Origin: WHTX01 sp038255145
GTDB taxonomy: Bacteria > Actinomycetota > Acidimicrobiia > Acidimicrobiales > CAIXPF01
Assembly (NCBI GenBank): GCA_038255145.1
Contig: JBBSLP010000004.1
Coordinates: 62,001-126,000, forward strand
Reading direction: 5' to 3'
Length of the DNA: 64,000 nt
Shown here: one piece after another, positions 48,866-58,561 of the stretch
Layout of the letters: every line of letters begins with the position of its first letter
Numbering within the stretch: position 1 is the stretch's first letter
Notes under the pieces: generated by a model
What the model saw: only the letters and a program-made list of their open reading frames with translations
What the model was told of the DNA's origin: nothing
The model's database searches: none
Translations under genes and position numbers: made by a program

Positions 48866-49397
48866 TGGGCACCAGGTCGCACGCACACGAGCAGCACGGG
48901 ATTTACCGTACGACCGGCTTGGTGAAGGGCGGGCGGCGCCTGGATGCACAGTCGGGGCCGGTTCCTCGACGGGTGGGCGTCGGCCGCGCCACGACACACG
49001 GGCCGGGGGCGGCATCCGTCCCGACAGCGGGGGGTCAGGCAGTGGGCCGGATGCGCCCGCCCTCGGCTGCACGCCCGAGGAGGCCCTGTCGGGGTAAGGC
49101 TCTCCGACCGAGTTGGCCGGCAGGCAGCTGGGTGATGAACGCTCGATCAACTGGCTCTCGACAGCCGGCCCGGACCGGAGTCGCGCTCGCCGGTGGGAAG
49201 GACGGGGCGCTTCGCGGAGGCGTCGCTCGGCCGGTGTGGACGTAGGGACGACCCATCCCCCCGGTGCCAGGAAGCGCCGGCTCGCCGGTCGCCTTTCCAA
49301 CCCCTTGGCCACCCGCGTGATACATCGCTGGTGCTCGGACGCTCTGACTCCCCACCGGAGGAGCGTCCCACGGAAGATCAGCCCTCGTCAGGGGTAG
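48866..49397. other. Gene-free region between the glycosyltransferase and tRNA-Arg
   Basis: No coding frame with a credible start or domain, and no repeat or mobile-element end, is seen in these 532 bases. The promoter of the leftward glycosyltransferase gene should lie at its left edge (for example near ATTTACCGTACG at 48901). Confidence 0.5.
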
Positions 49398-49471
49398 CGC
49401 GCTCGGAGGGACTCGAACCCCCAACCTTCTGATCCGTAGTCAGATGCTCTATCCAATTGAGCTACGAGCGC
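49398..49471 (-). tRNA. tRNA-Arg (anticodon ACG)
   Basis: Seventy-four bases on the minus strand. The acceptor stem is GCGCTCG/CGAGCGC, the D-arm is TAGCTCAATTGGATAGAGCA, the anticodon loop CTACGGA has anticodon ACG, and the T-arm is GGGGGTTCGAGTCCCTC. CCA is not encoded. It would read CGU/CGC/CGA after A34 modification. Confidence 0.95.
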
Positions 49472-49587
49472 AGCAGCCGGACACCTTAGCCCACCGACGC
49501 CGCCGTGCCGATTCGAGTTCTGGCGGCCGGGACGCCGCCGGCAGGGGGCCGCGTTCGCTGTCACACCTCCTGCCTAGGCTCCCCCTC

Positions 49588-52500
49588 ATGGCGGTCGAGG
49601 TCCACTGGGTTCGGTACGGGCGTGAGGCGTCCCAGGCGTTGCGGGGTGCCATCGTCGCGGCCAAGGGCGGCGACCCGTTGGCCCCGGTCACCGTGGTCGT
49701 CCCCTCCAACCACGTGGGTGTGGCCGCCCGGCGCCTGCTCGCCTCGGGCGCTCTGGGCCCCGTGTGCGGCGCTGGTCCCGGCCTGGTCGCCGTCACCTTC
49801 CTCACCCCCTACCGCCTGGCCGAACTGCTGGGTGCCCCCCGCCTGGCCGCCGCCGGCCGACGTCCCGTCTCCACCCCGGTCATCGCCGCCGCCCTGCGGG
49901 CGGCCCTGGCCGACGCCCCCGGCCTCTTCGGCCCCGTCGCCGCCCACCCGGCCACCGAGCAGGCCCTCGTCGGCGCCTACCGCGAGCTGCGCGACCTCTC
50001 CCCCCACGCCCTCGACCAGCTGGCCGGACACGGCCGCCGGGCCGCCGACGTGGTGCGCATCCACCGTGCCGCCCGGGCCCGCCTCGAGCCGTCCTGGTAC
50101 GACGAAGAGGACCTGACCGTCGCCGCCGTGGCCACGCTCGACGCCGGCCAGGCCCCCGCCGACCTGGGCACCGTGGTCATCCACCTGCCCCAACGCCTGT
50201 CCCGCCACGTGGCCAGCCTCCTGGCCGCCACCGCCCGGGCTGGCGCCCCCACCGGCGACGAGCGGACCATCACCGTGCTCGCCGGGCACACGGGGGACGC
50301 CCGGGCCGACGAGGAGGTGGCCACCTCGGTCACCCGGCTGGCGGGGGAGGCCTCGGCACCGCCCACGTCCGATCCCCTCGACGGACTGGTCACCGCCGAG
50401 CGCACGATGATCGTCACCGCCTCCGACGCCGATGACGAGGTGCGGGCCGCGGTGCGGGCCGTGGTCGACGCGGCGCGGGCCGGCACCCCGCTCGACCGCA
50501 TGGCCCTGCTCTACGCCAGCCCCGAGCCCTACGCCCGCCTGGCCCACGAGCACCTGGCCGCCGCCGACCTACCCGCCAACGGCGCCGCTGTCCTGCCCGT
50601 GGCCGCCCGGGTCGCCGGGCGCTGCCTGCTCCAGCTGCTGGCCCTGCCCACCTCGGGCTATCGGCGCCAGGACGTGTTCACCTGGCTGGCCGCGGCCCCG
50701 GTCCGCCATGACGGCCGCTGGGCCGCGACCTCGTCGTGGGAGCGGTTGTCACGTGCCGCCGCCGTCGTCTCGGGGCGCGGCGACTGGGACCGGTTGCTGG
50801 CCGCCCACGCCGATGAGCTCGAGGCCGACGCCACCCGCCTGGCGAAGGACGACGACCCGCCGGCCTGGCGCCTCGAGCGGTTGCGCGACGACGCCACCCG
50901 TACCCGGGCCCTGCGGGACTTCACCCTCGGCCTCATCGACGACCTGGACATCGCCGCCAGCGGTACCCGGTCGTGGGGTGAGCACGCCCGCTGGGCCCGT
51001 GGCCTGGTCGAACGCTTCCTCGGTGGCGCCACCCGACGGGCCGACTGGCCCGCGGCCGAGGCCCGGGCCGCCGAACGCCTCGAGGTGGCCATCGACCGCC
51101 TGGCCGCCCTCGACGACGTCGAAGGTCCCGTGACCCTCGACGTCTTCACCCGCACCCTGACCCTGGAGCTCGACGGTGACCTGGGCCGGGTGGGCCGCTT
51201 CGGCGAGGGGGTCCTGGTCGGCGGCATCGACCTGGGTACCGGGCTCGACCTCGACCTCGTCGTCGTCCTCGGCCTGGCCGAGTCCACCTTCCCCTCGGCC
51301 GTGCGGGACGACTCCCTCCTGCCCGACCACGAGCGGGGCGCCACCCTGGGCGAGCTGCCCTTGCGCCGCAGCCAGCTCGAACGCCAGCACCGCCAACTCC
51401 TGGCCGCCCTGGCCGCGGCCGACCACCACGTGCTGGGCGTGCCCCGGGGCGACCTCCGTCGCAGCACCGAGCGGGTGCCGTCGCGCTGGGTGCTCGACAT
51501 CGCCCGCCACCTGGCCGACAGCAACGCCATCTGGTCCCGGGACCTGTTCACCGGTCAGTGGCCCTGGGTCCGCCACGTCGCCTCCTTCGACGGCGGCCTG
51601 CGCCACCTCGACTTCCCCGCCACCGAGCAGGAACACCGCCTGCGCTCCCTGCTGGCCGCCGCCCCCGACGCCGCCGCCTTGTCGGCGGATACCGACCCCG
51701 TGCTGGCCCTGGCCGCCGATGTGGTCACCGCCCGCCGCAGCCGGGCCTTCACGCGCTTCGACGGCAACCTGGCCGGCCTGGCCGTCCCCTCTCCGCTCGA
51801 CGGGGTCACCTCGCCCACCGGGCTCGAGCGCTGGGCCGGCTGTCCTTTCGCCTACTTCGTGCACGACCTGTTGCGGGTCGACGCCGTGGAGAACCCCGAA
51901 GAGCAGCTGCGGATCACCCCCCTCGACTGGGGCAACCTGGTTCACGAGGCGCTGGAGGAGTTCATCGGGGAGGTCCTCGAGCGACCCGAGGCCGACCAGC
52001 CCGGCCCCCACCAGCGCTGGACGGCGGCGGACCACGCCCTGCTGGCCGACATCGGCGCCAAGTTGTGCGACAGCTACGAGCAGCGGGGTCGGGTGGGGCG
52101 CCCCATCTTCTGGCGGCGGGACCGGGCCCGCATCCTGGCCGACCTGCGCCGCTTCCTGGCCGAGGACGACCAGGTCCGCACCGCCCGGGGGGCCCGTCCC
52201 CATGCCGCCGAGCTCGCGTTCGGCTTCCGGGGCAAGGGCCTCGACGCCGTGCCCCTCGACCTGCCCGACGGGCGCCAGGTGCGCTTCCGGGGCAAGGCCG
52301 ACCGGGTCGACATCGCCGATGACGGCAGCATCCACATCGTCGACTACAAGACGGGCAGCGCCCGCTCCTACGAGCGGCTCAGCGCCGAGGACCCCGACAA
52401 GCGGGGTCGCAAGCTGCAGCTGGCCGTCTACGGCGTGGCCGCCCGGGTCCACCGGGCCGAGCCCGACGCCCCCGTGCTGGCCGAGTACTGGTTCACCTCC

Positions 52501-52803
52501 ACCCGGGGCGACTTCAAGCGCATCGGCTACCTGGTCACGCCCGAGGTCCTCGAGCGGGTGGGCCGCACCCTGGGCACCATCGTGGGCGGCATCGAAGCCG
52601 GCGCCTTCCCCTCCCACCCCACTGCGGTCAGCACCTCGCCCTTCAAGGAGTGCGACTACTGCGACGTCGACAACCTGGGGGTCACCGATCTGCGCCGGGC
52701 GTGGGAGCACAAGCGCCACGACGTGGCGCTCGAGCCCTACGCCCAGCTCACCGAGCCCCTCGACGGGGCACCGAGCATCGAGGAAGAGGGCACCCGTGTC
52801 TGA
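49588..52803 (+). CDS. AddB-like PD-(D/E)XK nuclease subunit
   Basis: A 1071-residue protein resembling AddB/RecC-type partners of a RecB-family helicase. The N-terminal two thirds are an inactive helicase-like scaffold (VTVVVPSNHVGVAARRLL, LVVVLGLAESTFPS). The C-terminal nuclease has GNLVHEALEEF, GKADRVDIADDGS, VDYKTG (D919, K921) and LQLAVYG. The iron-sulfur staple of AddB is partly kept (C752, C1022, C1025), but the fourth position, about residue 1031, is Gly. ATG 49588. It overlaps the helicase gene by eight bases and should form a DNA-end-processing complex with it. Confidence 0.85.
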   Translation: MAVEVHWVRYGREASQALRGAIVAAKGGDPLAPVTVVVPSNHVGVAARRLLASGALGPVCGAGPGLVAVTFLTPYRLAELLGAPRLAAAGRRPVSTPVIAAALRAALADAPGLFGPVAAHPATEQALVGAYRELRDLSPHALDQLAGHGRRAADVVRIHRAARARLEPSWYDEEDLTVAAVATLDAGQAPADLGTVVIHLPQRLSRHVASLLAATARAGAPTGDERTITVLAGHTGDARADEEVATSVTRLAGEASAPPTSDPLDGLVTAERTMIVTASDADDEVRAAVRAVVDAARAGTPLDRMALLYASPEPYARLAHEHLAAADLPANGAAVLPVAARVAGRCLLQLLALPTSGYRRQDVFTWLAAAPVRHDGRWAATSSWERLSRAAAVVSGRGDWDRLLAAHADELEADATRLAKDDDPPAWRLERLRDDATRTRALRDFTLGLIDDLDIAASGTRSWGEHARWARGLVERFLGGATRRADWPAAEARAAERLEVAIDRLAALDDVEGPVTLDVFTRTLTLELDGDLGRVGRFGEGVLVGGIDLGTGLDLDLVVVLGLAESTFPSAVRDDSLLPDHERGATLGELPLRRSQLERQHRQLLAALAAADHHVLGVPRGDLRRSTERVPSRWVLDIARHLADSNAIWSRDLFTGQWPWVRHVASFDGGLRHLDFPATEQEHRLRSLLAAAPDAAALSADTDPVLALAADVVTARRSRAFTRFDGNLAGLAVPSPLDGVTSPTGLERWAGCPFAYFVHDLLRVDAVENPEEQLRITPLDWGNLVHEALEEFIGEVLERPEADQPGPHQRWTAADHALLADIGAKLCDSYEQRGRVGRPIFWRRDRARILADLRRFLAEDDQVRTARGARPHAAELAFGFRGKGLDAVPLDLPDGRQVRFRGKADRVDIADDGSIHIVDYKTGSARSYERLSAEDPDKRGRKLQLAVYGVAARVHRAEPDAPVLAEYWFTSTRGDFKRIGYLVTPEVLERVGRTLGTIVGGIEAGAFPSHPTAVSTSPFKECDYCDVDNLGVTDLRRAWEHKRHDVALEPYAQLTEPLDGAPSIEEEGTRV

Positions 52804-55800
52804 GCGCACCGCTCCCGACCAGGCCGCCCGTGACCGCATCGCCCACGAGCTCGACACCACCCTGTTCGTCGAGGCCGGGGCCGGTTCGGGCAAGACCACC
52901 GCCCTGGTGGATCGGCTGGTGGCCCTCGTCGTCACCGGTGCGGCCCAGCTCCAGGACGTGGCCGCCATCACCTTCACCGAGAAGGCCGGGGCCGAACTGC
53001 GAGACCGGCTACGGGGCGCCCTCGAACGACGGGGCGGCACCGCGGCCCAAGGCGGCGACGTCGTCATCGCCGAACGGTGCCGGCGGGCCCTCGACCAGCT
53101 CGACGGGGCCGCCATCGGCACCCTGCACGCCTTCGCCCAGCGCCTGCTCATCGAGCACCCCGTCGAAGCCGGCCTCCCTCCTCGGGTCGAAGTGCTCGAC
53201 GAGGTGTCTTCCGGGGTCGAGTTCGAGCAGCGCTGGAGCGCCTTCCGCGACCGGATCCTGGCCGACCCCGATCTCGAGCGCACCCTGGTCCTGTTCTTCG
53301 CCACCGGACCCTCCGTCGCCGCGCTGCGCACCCTGGCTGTGGCCTTCGACCGCAACTGGGACCTGGTCGACGAGCAGGTCGCGGCCACCGCCCCCGACCC
53401 GCCCGCCGTCCGTCCTGCCGTCGATCGGGCCCTCTTCGACGTCGCCGCCGTGTGCGCCGAGCGGGCCGCCTGCCGCAAGCCCGACGACAAGCTCTGCCTG
53501 CGCCTCGACCAGATCGCCGCCCACCTCGAAAGCCTGCGGGCCATCGATGACGAAGCCGACCTCCTCGACGCCATCGGGGGCACGTCGGGGCTCAAGCCCC
53601 CGAGCTTCGCCGTGGGCAACGTGGGGGCCAAGGGCAACTGGGACCTCGACGTGAAAGACCTGCGGGCCCGGGTGGCGGCCGCCGGCGACGCCCTCGACGA
53701 GGTGGGCGGGGTCATCGGCGAGGCGTGCGCCCACCGCCTGGCCGCCGAGGTGCGCGCCTTCACCCTGGCTGCGGCCGCCGAGCGTCGGGCCGCCGGCCGC
53801 CTCGAGTTCCACGACCTGCTGGTCCTGTCCCGCCAGCTCGTGCGCGACCCCGACCAGGGCGCCGAGCTACGCACCCACCTGCACGGTCGCTACCAGCGCC
53901 TGCTGCTCGACGAGTTCCAGGACACCGACCCCATCCAGATCGAGCTGGCCGTGCGCATCGCCGCCGCCGACCCCGCCTCGGACGCCGCCGGCCGGGCCCC
54001 GTGGACCGAGGTCGAGGTGCAGCCCGGGGCCCTGTTCGTGGTCGGGGACCCCAAGCAGTCGATCTACCGGTTCCGCCGGGCCGACATCGCCACCTTCCTG
54101 GCCGCCCGTCGTCGTTTCGGTCCCGCCGGCGGAGGCGTGGTGTCCCTCACCGCCAACTTCCGCACCGGCGCCCCCGTCATCGACTGGGTCAACCACACCG
54201 TCGGCGCGCTCATGTCGGCCCACCCCGGCCTGGAGCTGCCGGTCCCCTCCCAGCCCGAGTACGTGCCCCTCGACGCCGTGCGCCCCGCGGCCACCGTGGG
54301 ACCCCCCGTGGCCGTGCTCGGTCGGGACCCCCACGATCGCCACGTGAGCGCCGACGTGCTCCGGGGCCGCGAGGCCGCCGAGGTGGCGGCCACGGTGGCC
54401 CGGGCCGTCGACGAGGGTTGGACCGTGGACGACGGCGCCGGCGGCTTCCGTCCCACCCGGTTGGGCGACATCACCATCCTCGTGCCCGCCCGCACCTCCC
54501 TGCCCTTCCTCGAGGACGCCCTCGACGCCCAAGGCATCGGCTTCCGGGCCGAGTCGAGCTCCCTCGTCTACGCCACCCGGGCCGTGCGTGACCTGCTCAT
54601 GGTGCTGCGGGCCGTCGACGACCCCACCGACCAGCTCCGCACCATCGCCGCCCTGCGCACCCCGTTGCTGGGCTGCGGCGACGACGACCTGTTCTGCTGG
54701 AAGGTCGAGCGCAAGGGCAGCTGGAGCTGGTTCGCCGACCCACCGGCCGATGCCCCCGAGGACGACCCCGTGGCTGCCGGGCTGGCCTACCTGGCCGGCC
54801 TGCACGGCCAGCGCCGCTGGCTGGCCCCCTCCGAGCTGGCCGACACCGTGGTGCGCGACCGCCGGGCGCTGGAGCTGGGCTTCGCCGAGGGTCGCCCCCG
54901 CGACGTGTGGCGGCGGCTGCGCTTCGTCGTCGACCAGGCCCGCTCGTGGAGCGAGGCCACCGGCGGCAGCCTGCGCGAGTACCTGCACTGGGTCGACCAG
55001 CAGACGGCGGAAGGGGCCCGGGTGGCCGAGTCCGTCCTGCCCGAGACCGACGACGACGCCGTGCGCATCATGACCATCCACGCCTCCAAGGGCCTGGAGT
55101 TCCCCATCACCATCGTGTCGGGCATGTCCACCGCCCCCCAGGGCCGCACCGCGGCCGCCGAGGTCGTCTTCCCGCCCGGCGGAGGGGTGGGCTACAAGTT
55201 CGGCAAGCACGTCACCACCGAGGAGTTCGAGGACTTCCTCCCCATCGACGAGCAGATGGGCTACGACGAGCGCATCCGCCTGCTCTACGTGGCCTGCACC
55301 CGGGCCAAGGACCACCTGGTGGTGTCGCTGCACCGCAAGGCCCGGGCCAACCCGGCGAGCGATCCCAACAAGCGCACCAACGCCGAGCTGTTGGTGGCGG
55401 GCATGGACGAGCTGCTCGGCCGGGTCCCCGACGCCGTGGACGCGGCGGATGCCACCGACCAGTCCCGGCGGACCGTGGTCGTGCCCGCGACCCCGCCCGC
55501 TGCCCCGCTGCCCTTCGCCCAGTGGTCGGCCGAGCGGGACGCGGCCGTGGCCCACGGACGGCGGGCCACCACGGTGGCCGCCACCGCCCTGACCGACGAA
55601 GGCGGGGTCGACAGCGACCACGAACCCGCCGCCGACCCGACCGACCCCGACGGCTGGGCCGGAGACCCCGGCTGGCCCGGCGACGAGGCGGCCGCAGCCG
55701 GCGGGCCCGCGGCCCGCCCCCGGGCCGTCGAGCTCGACCCCGGCCTGGACAAGCGCCCCCGTGACCTCGACCTGCCCCCGTGGCTCAAGGGCCGCTACGG

Positions 55801-56332
55801 CACCGCGGTGGGACGGGCCGTGCACGGCGTGCTCCAGCGCATCGACCTGGCCACCGGTGCCGGGCTCGACGCCGCGGTGGCCGCCCAGTGCGAGGCCGAG
55901 GCCGTGCCCGGCCGGGTCGACGCCGTTCGCCGGCTGGTTTCCGACGCCCTGGGCTCGCCCTCGGTGCGGGAGGCGGCGGCTTCCCCGCACTGGCGTGAGG
56001 TCTACGCCTGTGTGCCCACGGCGGGTGGTCGCCTGCTCGAGGGCTACATCGATCTGCTCTACCGCAGCCCCGCCGGGCTGGTCATCGTGGACCACAAGAC
56101 GGCGGCTACGGCCGACCCCACCGAGCTCGACCGACGCCTGGCCGGCTACCGCTTCCAGGGTGCGGCCTACGCCCTGGTCATGGCAGCCACCACCGGTGAG
56201 GCCGTCAGCCGGGTCACCTTCCTCTTCCTCACCCCGAAGGGTGCCGTCGAACGCCACCTCGAGGACCTCGACGCCGCTGTGGCCGAGGTCGAAGCCCTGG
56301 TGGCGCAAGGCCGAGAGGTCGTGGTCGGTTAG
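52796..56332 (+). CDS. AddA-like UvrD/RecB-family helicase-nuclease
   Basis: A 1178-residue SF1A helicase with a C-terminal nuclease. Helicase motifs: FVEAGAGSGKTTALVDRL (I), AAITFTEKAGAELRDRL (Ia), LLLDEFQDTDPIQ (II), FVVGDPKQSIYRFRRADI (III), LTANFRTG (IV), VRIMTIHASKGLEFPI (V) and IRLLYVACTRAKDHLVVS (VI). The nuclease part: GRAVHGVLQRI, YIDLLY, VIVDHKTAA and YRFQGAAYAL. GTG start within the preceding gene. With the AddB-like partner it would resect double-strand breaks for RecA loading. Confidence 0.92.
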   Translation: MSERTAPDQAARDRIAHELDTTLFVEAGAGSGKTTALVDRLVALVVTGAAQLQDVAAITFTEKAGAELRDRLRGALERRGGTAAQGGDVVIAERCRRALDQLDGAAIGTLHAFAQRLLIEHPVEAGLPPRVEVLDEVSSGVEFEQRWSAFRDRILADPDLERTLVLFFATGPSVAALRTLAVAFDRNWDLVDEQVAATAPDPPAVRPAVDRALFDVAAVCAERAACRKPDDKLCLRLDQIAAHLESLRAIDDEADLLDAIGGTSGLKPPSFAVGNVGAKGNWDLDVKDLRARVAAAGDALDEVGGVIGEACAHRLAAEVRAFTLAAAAERRAAGRLEFHDLLVLSRQLVRDPDQGAELRTHLHGRYQRLLLDEFQDTDPIQIELAVRIAAADPASDAAGRAPWTEVEVQPGALFVVGDPKQSIYRFRRADIATFLAARRRFGPAGGGVVSLTANFRTGAPVIDWVNHTVGALMSAHPGLELPVPSQPEYVPLDAVRPAATVGPPVAVLGRDPHDRHVSADVLRGREAAEVAATVARAVDEGWTVDDGAGGFRPTRLGDITILVPARTSLPFLEDALDAQGIGFRAESSSLVYATRAVRDLLMVLRAVDDPTDQLRTIAALRTPLLGCGDDDLFCWKVERKGSWSWFADPPADAPEDDPVAAGLAYLAGLHGQRRWLAPSELADTVVRDRRALELGFAEGRPRDVWRRLRFVVDQARSWSEATGGSLREYLHWVDQQTAEGARVAESVLPETDDDAVRIMTIHASKGLEFPITIVSGMSTAPQGRTAAAEVVFPPGGGVGYKFGKHVTTEEFEDFLPIDEQMGYDERIRLLYVACTRAKDHLVVSLHRKARANPASDPNKRTNAELLVAGMDELLGRVPDAVDAADATDQSRRTVVVPATPPAAPLPFAQWSAERDAAVAHGRRATTVAATALTDEGGVDSDHEPAADPTDPDGWAGDPGWPGDEAAAAGGPAARPRAVELDPGLDKRPRDLDLPPWLKGRYGTAVGRAVHGVLQRIDLATGAGLDAAVAAQCEAEAVPGRVDAVRRLVSDALGSPSVREAAASPHWREVYACVPTAGGRLLEGYIDLLYRSPAGLVIVDHKTAATADPTELDRRLAGYRFQGAAYALVMAATTGEAVSRVTFLFLTPKGAVERHLEDLDAAVAEVEALVAQGREVVVG

Positions 56333-56393
56333 CGCCTGCTGGGGCACCGGTCGACCCGGCTCTTCGCGACAGCCTCGACCAGACTTCGCAGCC

Positions 56394-57626
56394 GTGGCCG
56401 ACCTGCACCTGCGCTCCGTGACCCTGCCCGACGGCACCGTGGCCGATGTGGTCCTCGACGCCACCGCTGGCACCATCGCCAGCGTCGAGCCCCCCGCCAT
56501 CGGTGACCACGACAGCACCGACCTCGACCTCACCGGCTACCTGCTCCTGCCCGCCCCCGCCGAACCCCACGCCCACCTCGACAAGGCCCTCACCGCCGAT
56601 CTCGTCCCCAACCCGGCGGGTGACCTCATGGGGGCCATCGAGAACTGGCAGGCCCACTACGGGGACCGCACCGTGGAAGAGATCACCACCCGGGCCCGGG
56701 CCGCAGCCCTGGTCGGGCTGGCCAACGGGGCCACCGCCATCCGCACCCACGTCGACATCAACGAAGGCGTCGACCTGCGGGCCGTGGACGCCCTCGTCGA
56801 GGTCAAGGCCGAGCTCGCCCACCTCGTCGACCTGCAGATCGTCGGCCTCGTCGGCCGCCCCCTGCTCGGTCCCGAGGGTCGACCCAACCGTGACCGGCTG
56901 ACCGAGGCCCTGGACCGGGGCCTCGATGTCGTCGGCGGTTGCCCCCACCTCGACGCCGACCCCCACGGCGTCGTCGACCTGTGCCTGGCCCTGGCCCTCG
57001 AGCGCGGGGTGCACCTCGACCTGCACATGGACGAGAACATGAGGGAGGGATCCCTCGACCTCGAGTACCTGGCCCAGCGGGCCCTGGCCGAGGGCACCAC
57101 CGCGGTCACGGCCAGCCACTGCTGCTCGCTGGGCATCCAGGTCCTGGCCACCCAGCAGCGGGTGGCCGAGGCGGTGGCTGCGGCCGGTGTCTCCGTCGTC
57201 ACCCTGCCCCAGACGAACCTGTTCCTCCAGGCCCGGGGCGTGAGCGAGGCTCAGCCCCGGGGCCTGACCGCCGTGGCCTCCCTGCTCGACGCGGGCGTGA
57301 ACGTGCCCGCCGGGGCCGACAACCTGCAGGACCCCTTCAACACCGTGGGCCGGGCCGACCCCCTGGAGACGGCATCCCTGCTGGTCATGGCCGCCCACCT
57401 GACGACCGACCAGGCCTACCACGCCATCTCCGCCGCCCCCCGCCACGCCCTGGGCCTGCCCCCGGTCATCGTCACCCCCGGCGCCCCCGCCGAGCTCCTC
57501 GCCGTCAAGGCCCACACCCTGCGTGAGGCCATCGCCTTCGCCCCCGCCGACCGCCTCGTCTTCCACCGGGGCCGCCTCGTCGTCCGCACCACCACCCACC
57601 GCGAAGTTGGCGAATCCCTGAGCTGA
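56394..57626 (+). CDS. Amidohydrolase / cytosine-deaminase-like protein
   Basis: A 410-residue metal-dependent amidohydrolase close to the CodA group. Metal site: PAEPHAHLDKAL (HxH), RTHVDIN, LDLHMDENM (third His), TASHCCSLG (fourth His) and VPAGADNLQDPF (Asp). It would deaminate cytosine, creatinine or a related cyclic amidine. GTG at 56394, 61 bases after the helicase gene. It converges on a gene set of D-carbamoylase, M20 amidase and creatininase, suggesting a shared role in nitrogen-heterocycle breakdown. Confidence 0.87.
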   Translation: MADLHLRSVTLPDGTVADVVLDATAGTIASVEPPAIGDHDSTDLDLTGYLLLPAPAEPHAHLDKALTADLVPNPAGDLMGAIENWQAHYGDRTVEEITTRARAAALVGLANGATAIRTHVDINEGVDLRAVDALVEVKAELAHLVDLQIVGLVGRPLLGPEGRPNRDRLTEALDRGLDVVGGCPHLDADPHGVVDLCLALALERGVHLDLHMDENMREGSLDLEYLAQRALAEGTTAVTASHCCSLGIQVLATQQRVAEAVAAAGVSVVTLPQTNLFLQARGVSEAQPRGLTAVASLLDAGVNVPAGADNLQDPFNTVGRADPLETASLLVMAAHLTTDQAYHAISAAPRHALGLPPVIVTPGAPAELLAVKAHTLREAIAFAPADRLVFHRGRLVVRTTTHREVGESLS

Positions 57627-57632
57627 CCAGGA

Positions 57633-58559
57633 CTAGGCGGGGGGGATGGCCTCGGTCTGCGAGGCGATCAGGCCGTAGTGCTCGGTGCGGCGGTGCAGGG
57701 CGAAGTTGAAGACCGAGCGCTTGTAGCTGGTGCACTCGTCGAGGTCACAAGCGGCCACCACCACCTCGTCGCCCACGCCGGCGCACTGGGCCACCACCAT
57801 GCCCGAGGGGTGGATGATGCACGACCCACCGATCATGGGCACCCCCTCCTCCTCACCGGCCTTGGCCACCCCCACCACCCAGGTGCCGTTCTGGTAGGCC
57901 CCCGCCGACATGACCAGCTGGTTGTGGAAGTCGCCGAAGCGGTCGTGCTCGGGAGCGGGGGGGTTGTGGATGGGGGTGTTGTAGCCGATGGTGATCAGCT
58001 CGGCGCCCTTGAGGCCCAGCACCCGGTACGACTCCGGCCAGCGCCGGTCGTTGCAGATCAGCATGCCCACCACACCGCCGAAGGCCCGCCACGTCTGGAA
58101 GCCCTGCGGTCCCACCTCGAAGTAGTACTTCTCCAGGTGCTGGAAGGCCCGGTAGCCCTCGACCTGGGCGTGCCCGGGCAGGTGGACCTTGCGGTACCGG
58201 CCCACGAACGAGCCGTCCCGTTCCACCATCAGCTGGGTGTTGTAGTGGTGCCCGTCGGGCGTCAGCTCGCCGTAGCCCAGGCAGAAACCCACCCCCAGCC
58301 GGGCCGCCTCGTCGAACAGCGGCCTGGTCACCGCCGAGGGCATCTCGGTCTCGAACCAGGTGTCGACCTCGGCCTGGTCGGTCGACGCGTAGCGGGGGAA
58401 GAACGTGGTCAGGGCCAGCTCGGGGAACACCACCAGCTCGGCACCCCGCCCATGCGCCTCGCGCAGCAGGACCAGCAGGCGCTCCACGGCGTCGGCCCGG
58501 CTGTCGGAGCGTTGGATGGGGCCCATCTGGGCGGCGGCGACGTTCACGGTTCGGGACAC
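57633..58559 (-). CDS. N-carbamoyl-D-amino-acid hydrolase (nitrilase superfamily)
   Basis: A 308-residue C-N hydrolase. The catalytic triad is E47 (VVFPELALTTFFPR), K124 (YRKVHLPG) and C169 (MLICNDRRWPES). The NDRRWPE and YNTPIHNPPAPEHD segments are characteristic of D-carbamoylase, which splits N-carbamoyl-D-amino acids to the amino acid, CO2 and ammonia. GTG start with GGAGGT, two bases after the M20 amidase stop. Third gene of a leftward operon. Confidence 0.93.
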   Translation of the reverse strand: MSRTVNVAAAQMGPIQRSDSRADAVERLLVLLREAHGRGAELVVFPELALTTFFPRYASTDQAEVDTWFETEMPSAVTRPLFDEAARLGVGFCLGYGELTPDGHHYNTQLMVERDGSFVGRYRKVHLPGHAQVEGYRAFQHLEKYYFEVGPQGFQTWRAFGGVVGMLICNDRRWPESYRVLGLKGAELITIGYNTPIHNPPAPEHDRFGDFHNQLVMSAGAYQNGTWVVGVAKAGEEEGVPMIGGSCIIHPSGMVVAQCAGVGDEVVVAACDLDECTSYKRSVFNFALHRRTEHYGLIASQTEAIPPA

Positions 58560-58561
58560 GG

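Noticed and set aside
50749..56533. Very long open frames (about 1041 and 888 codons) on the minus strand opposite the AddAB-like genes
   Set aside because: Low-complexity Gly/Val/Gln- or Arg/Ser-rich proteins without domains; they are antisense shadows common in GC-rich coding DNA, while the plus strand has clear helicase and nuclease motifs.
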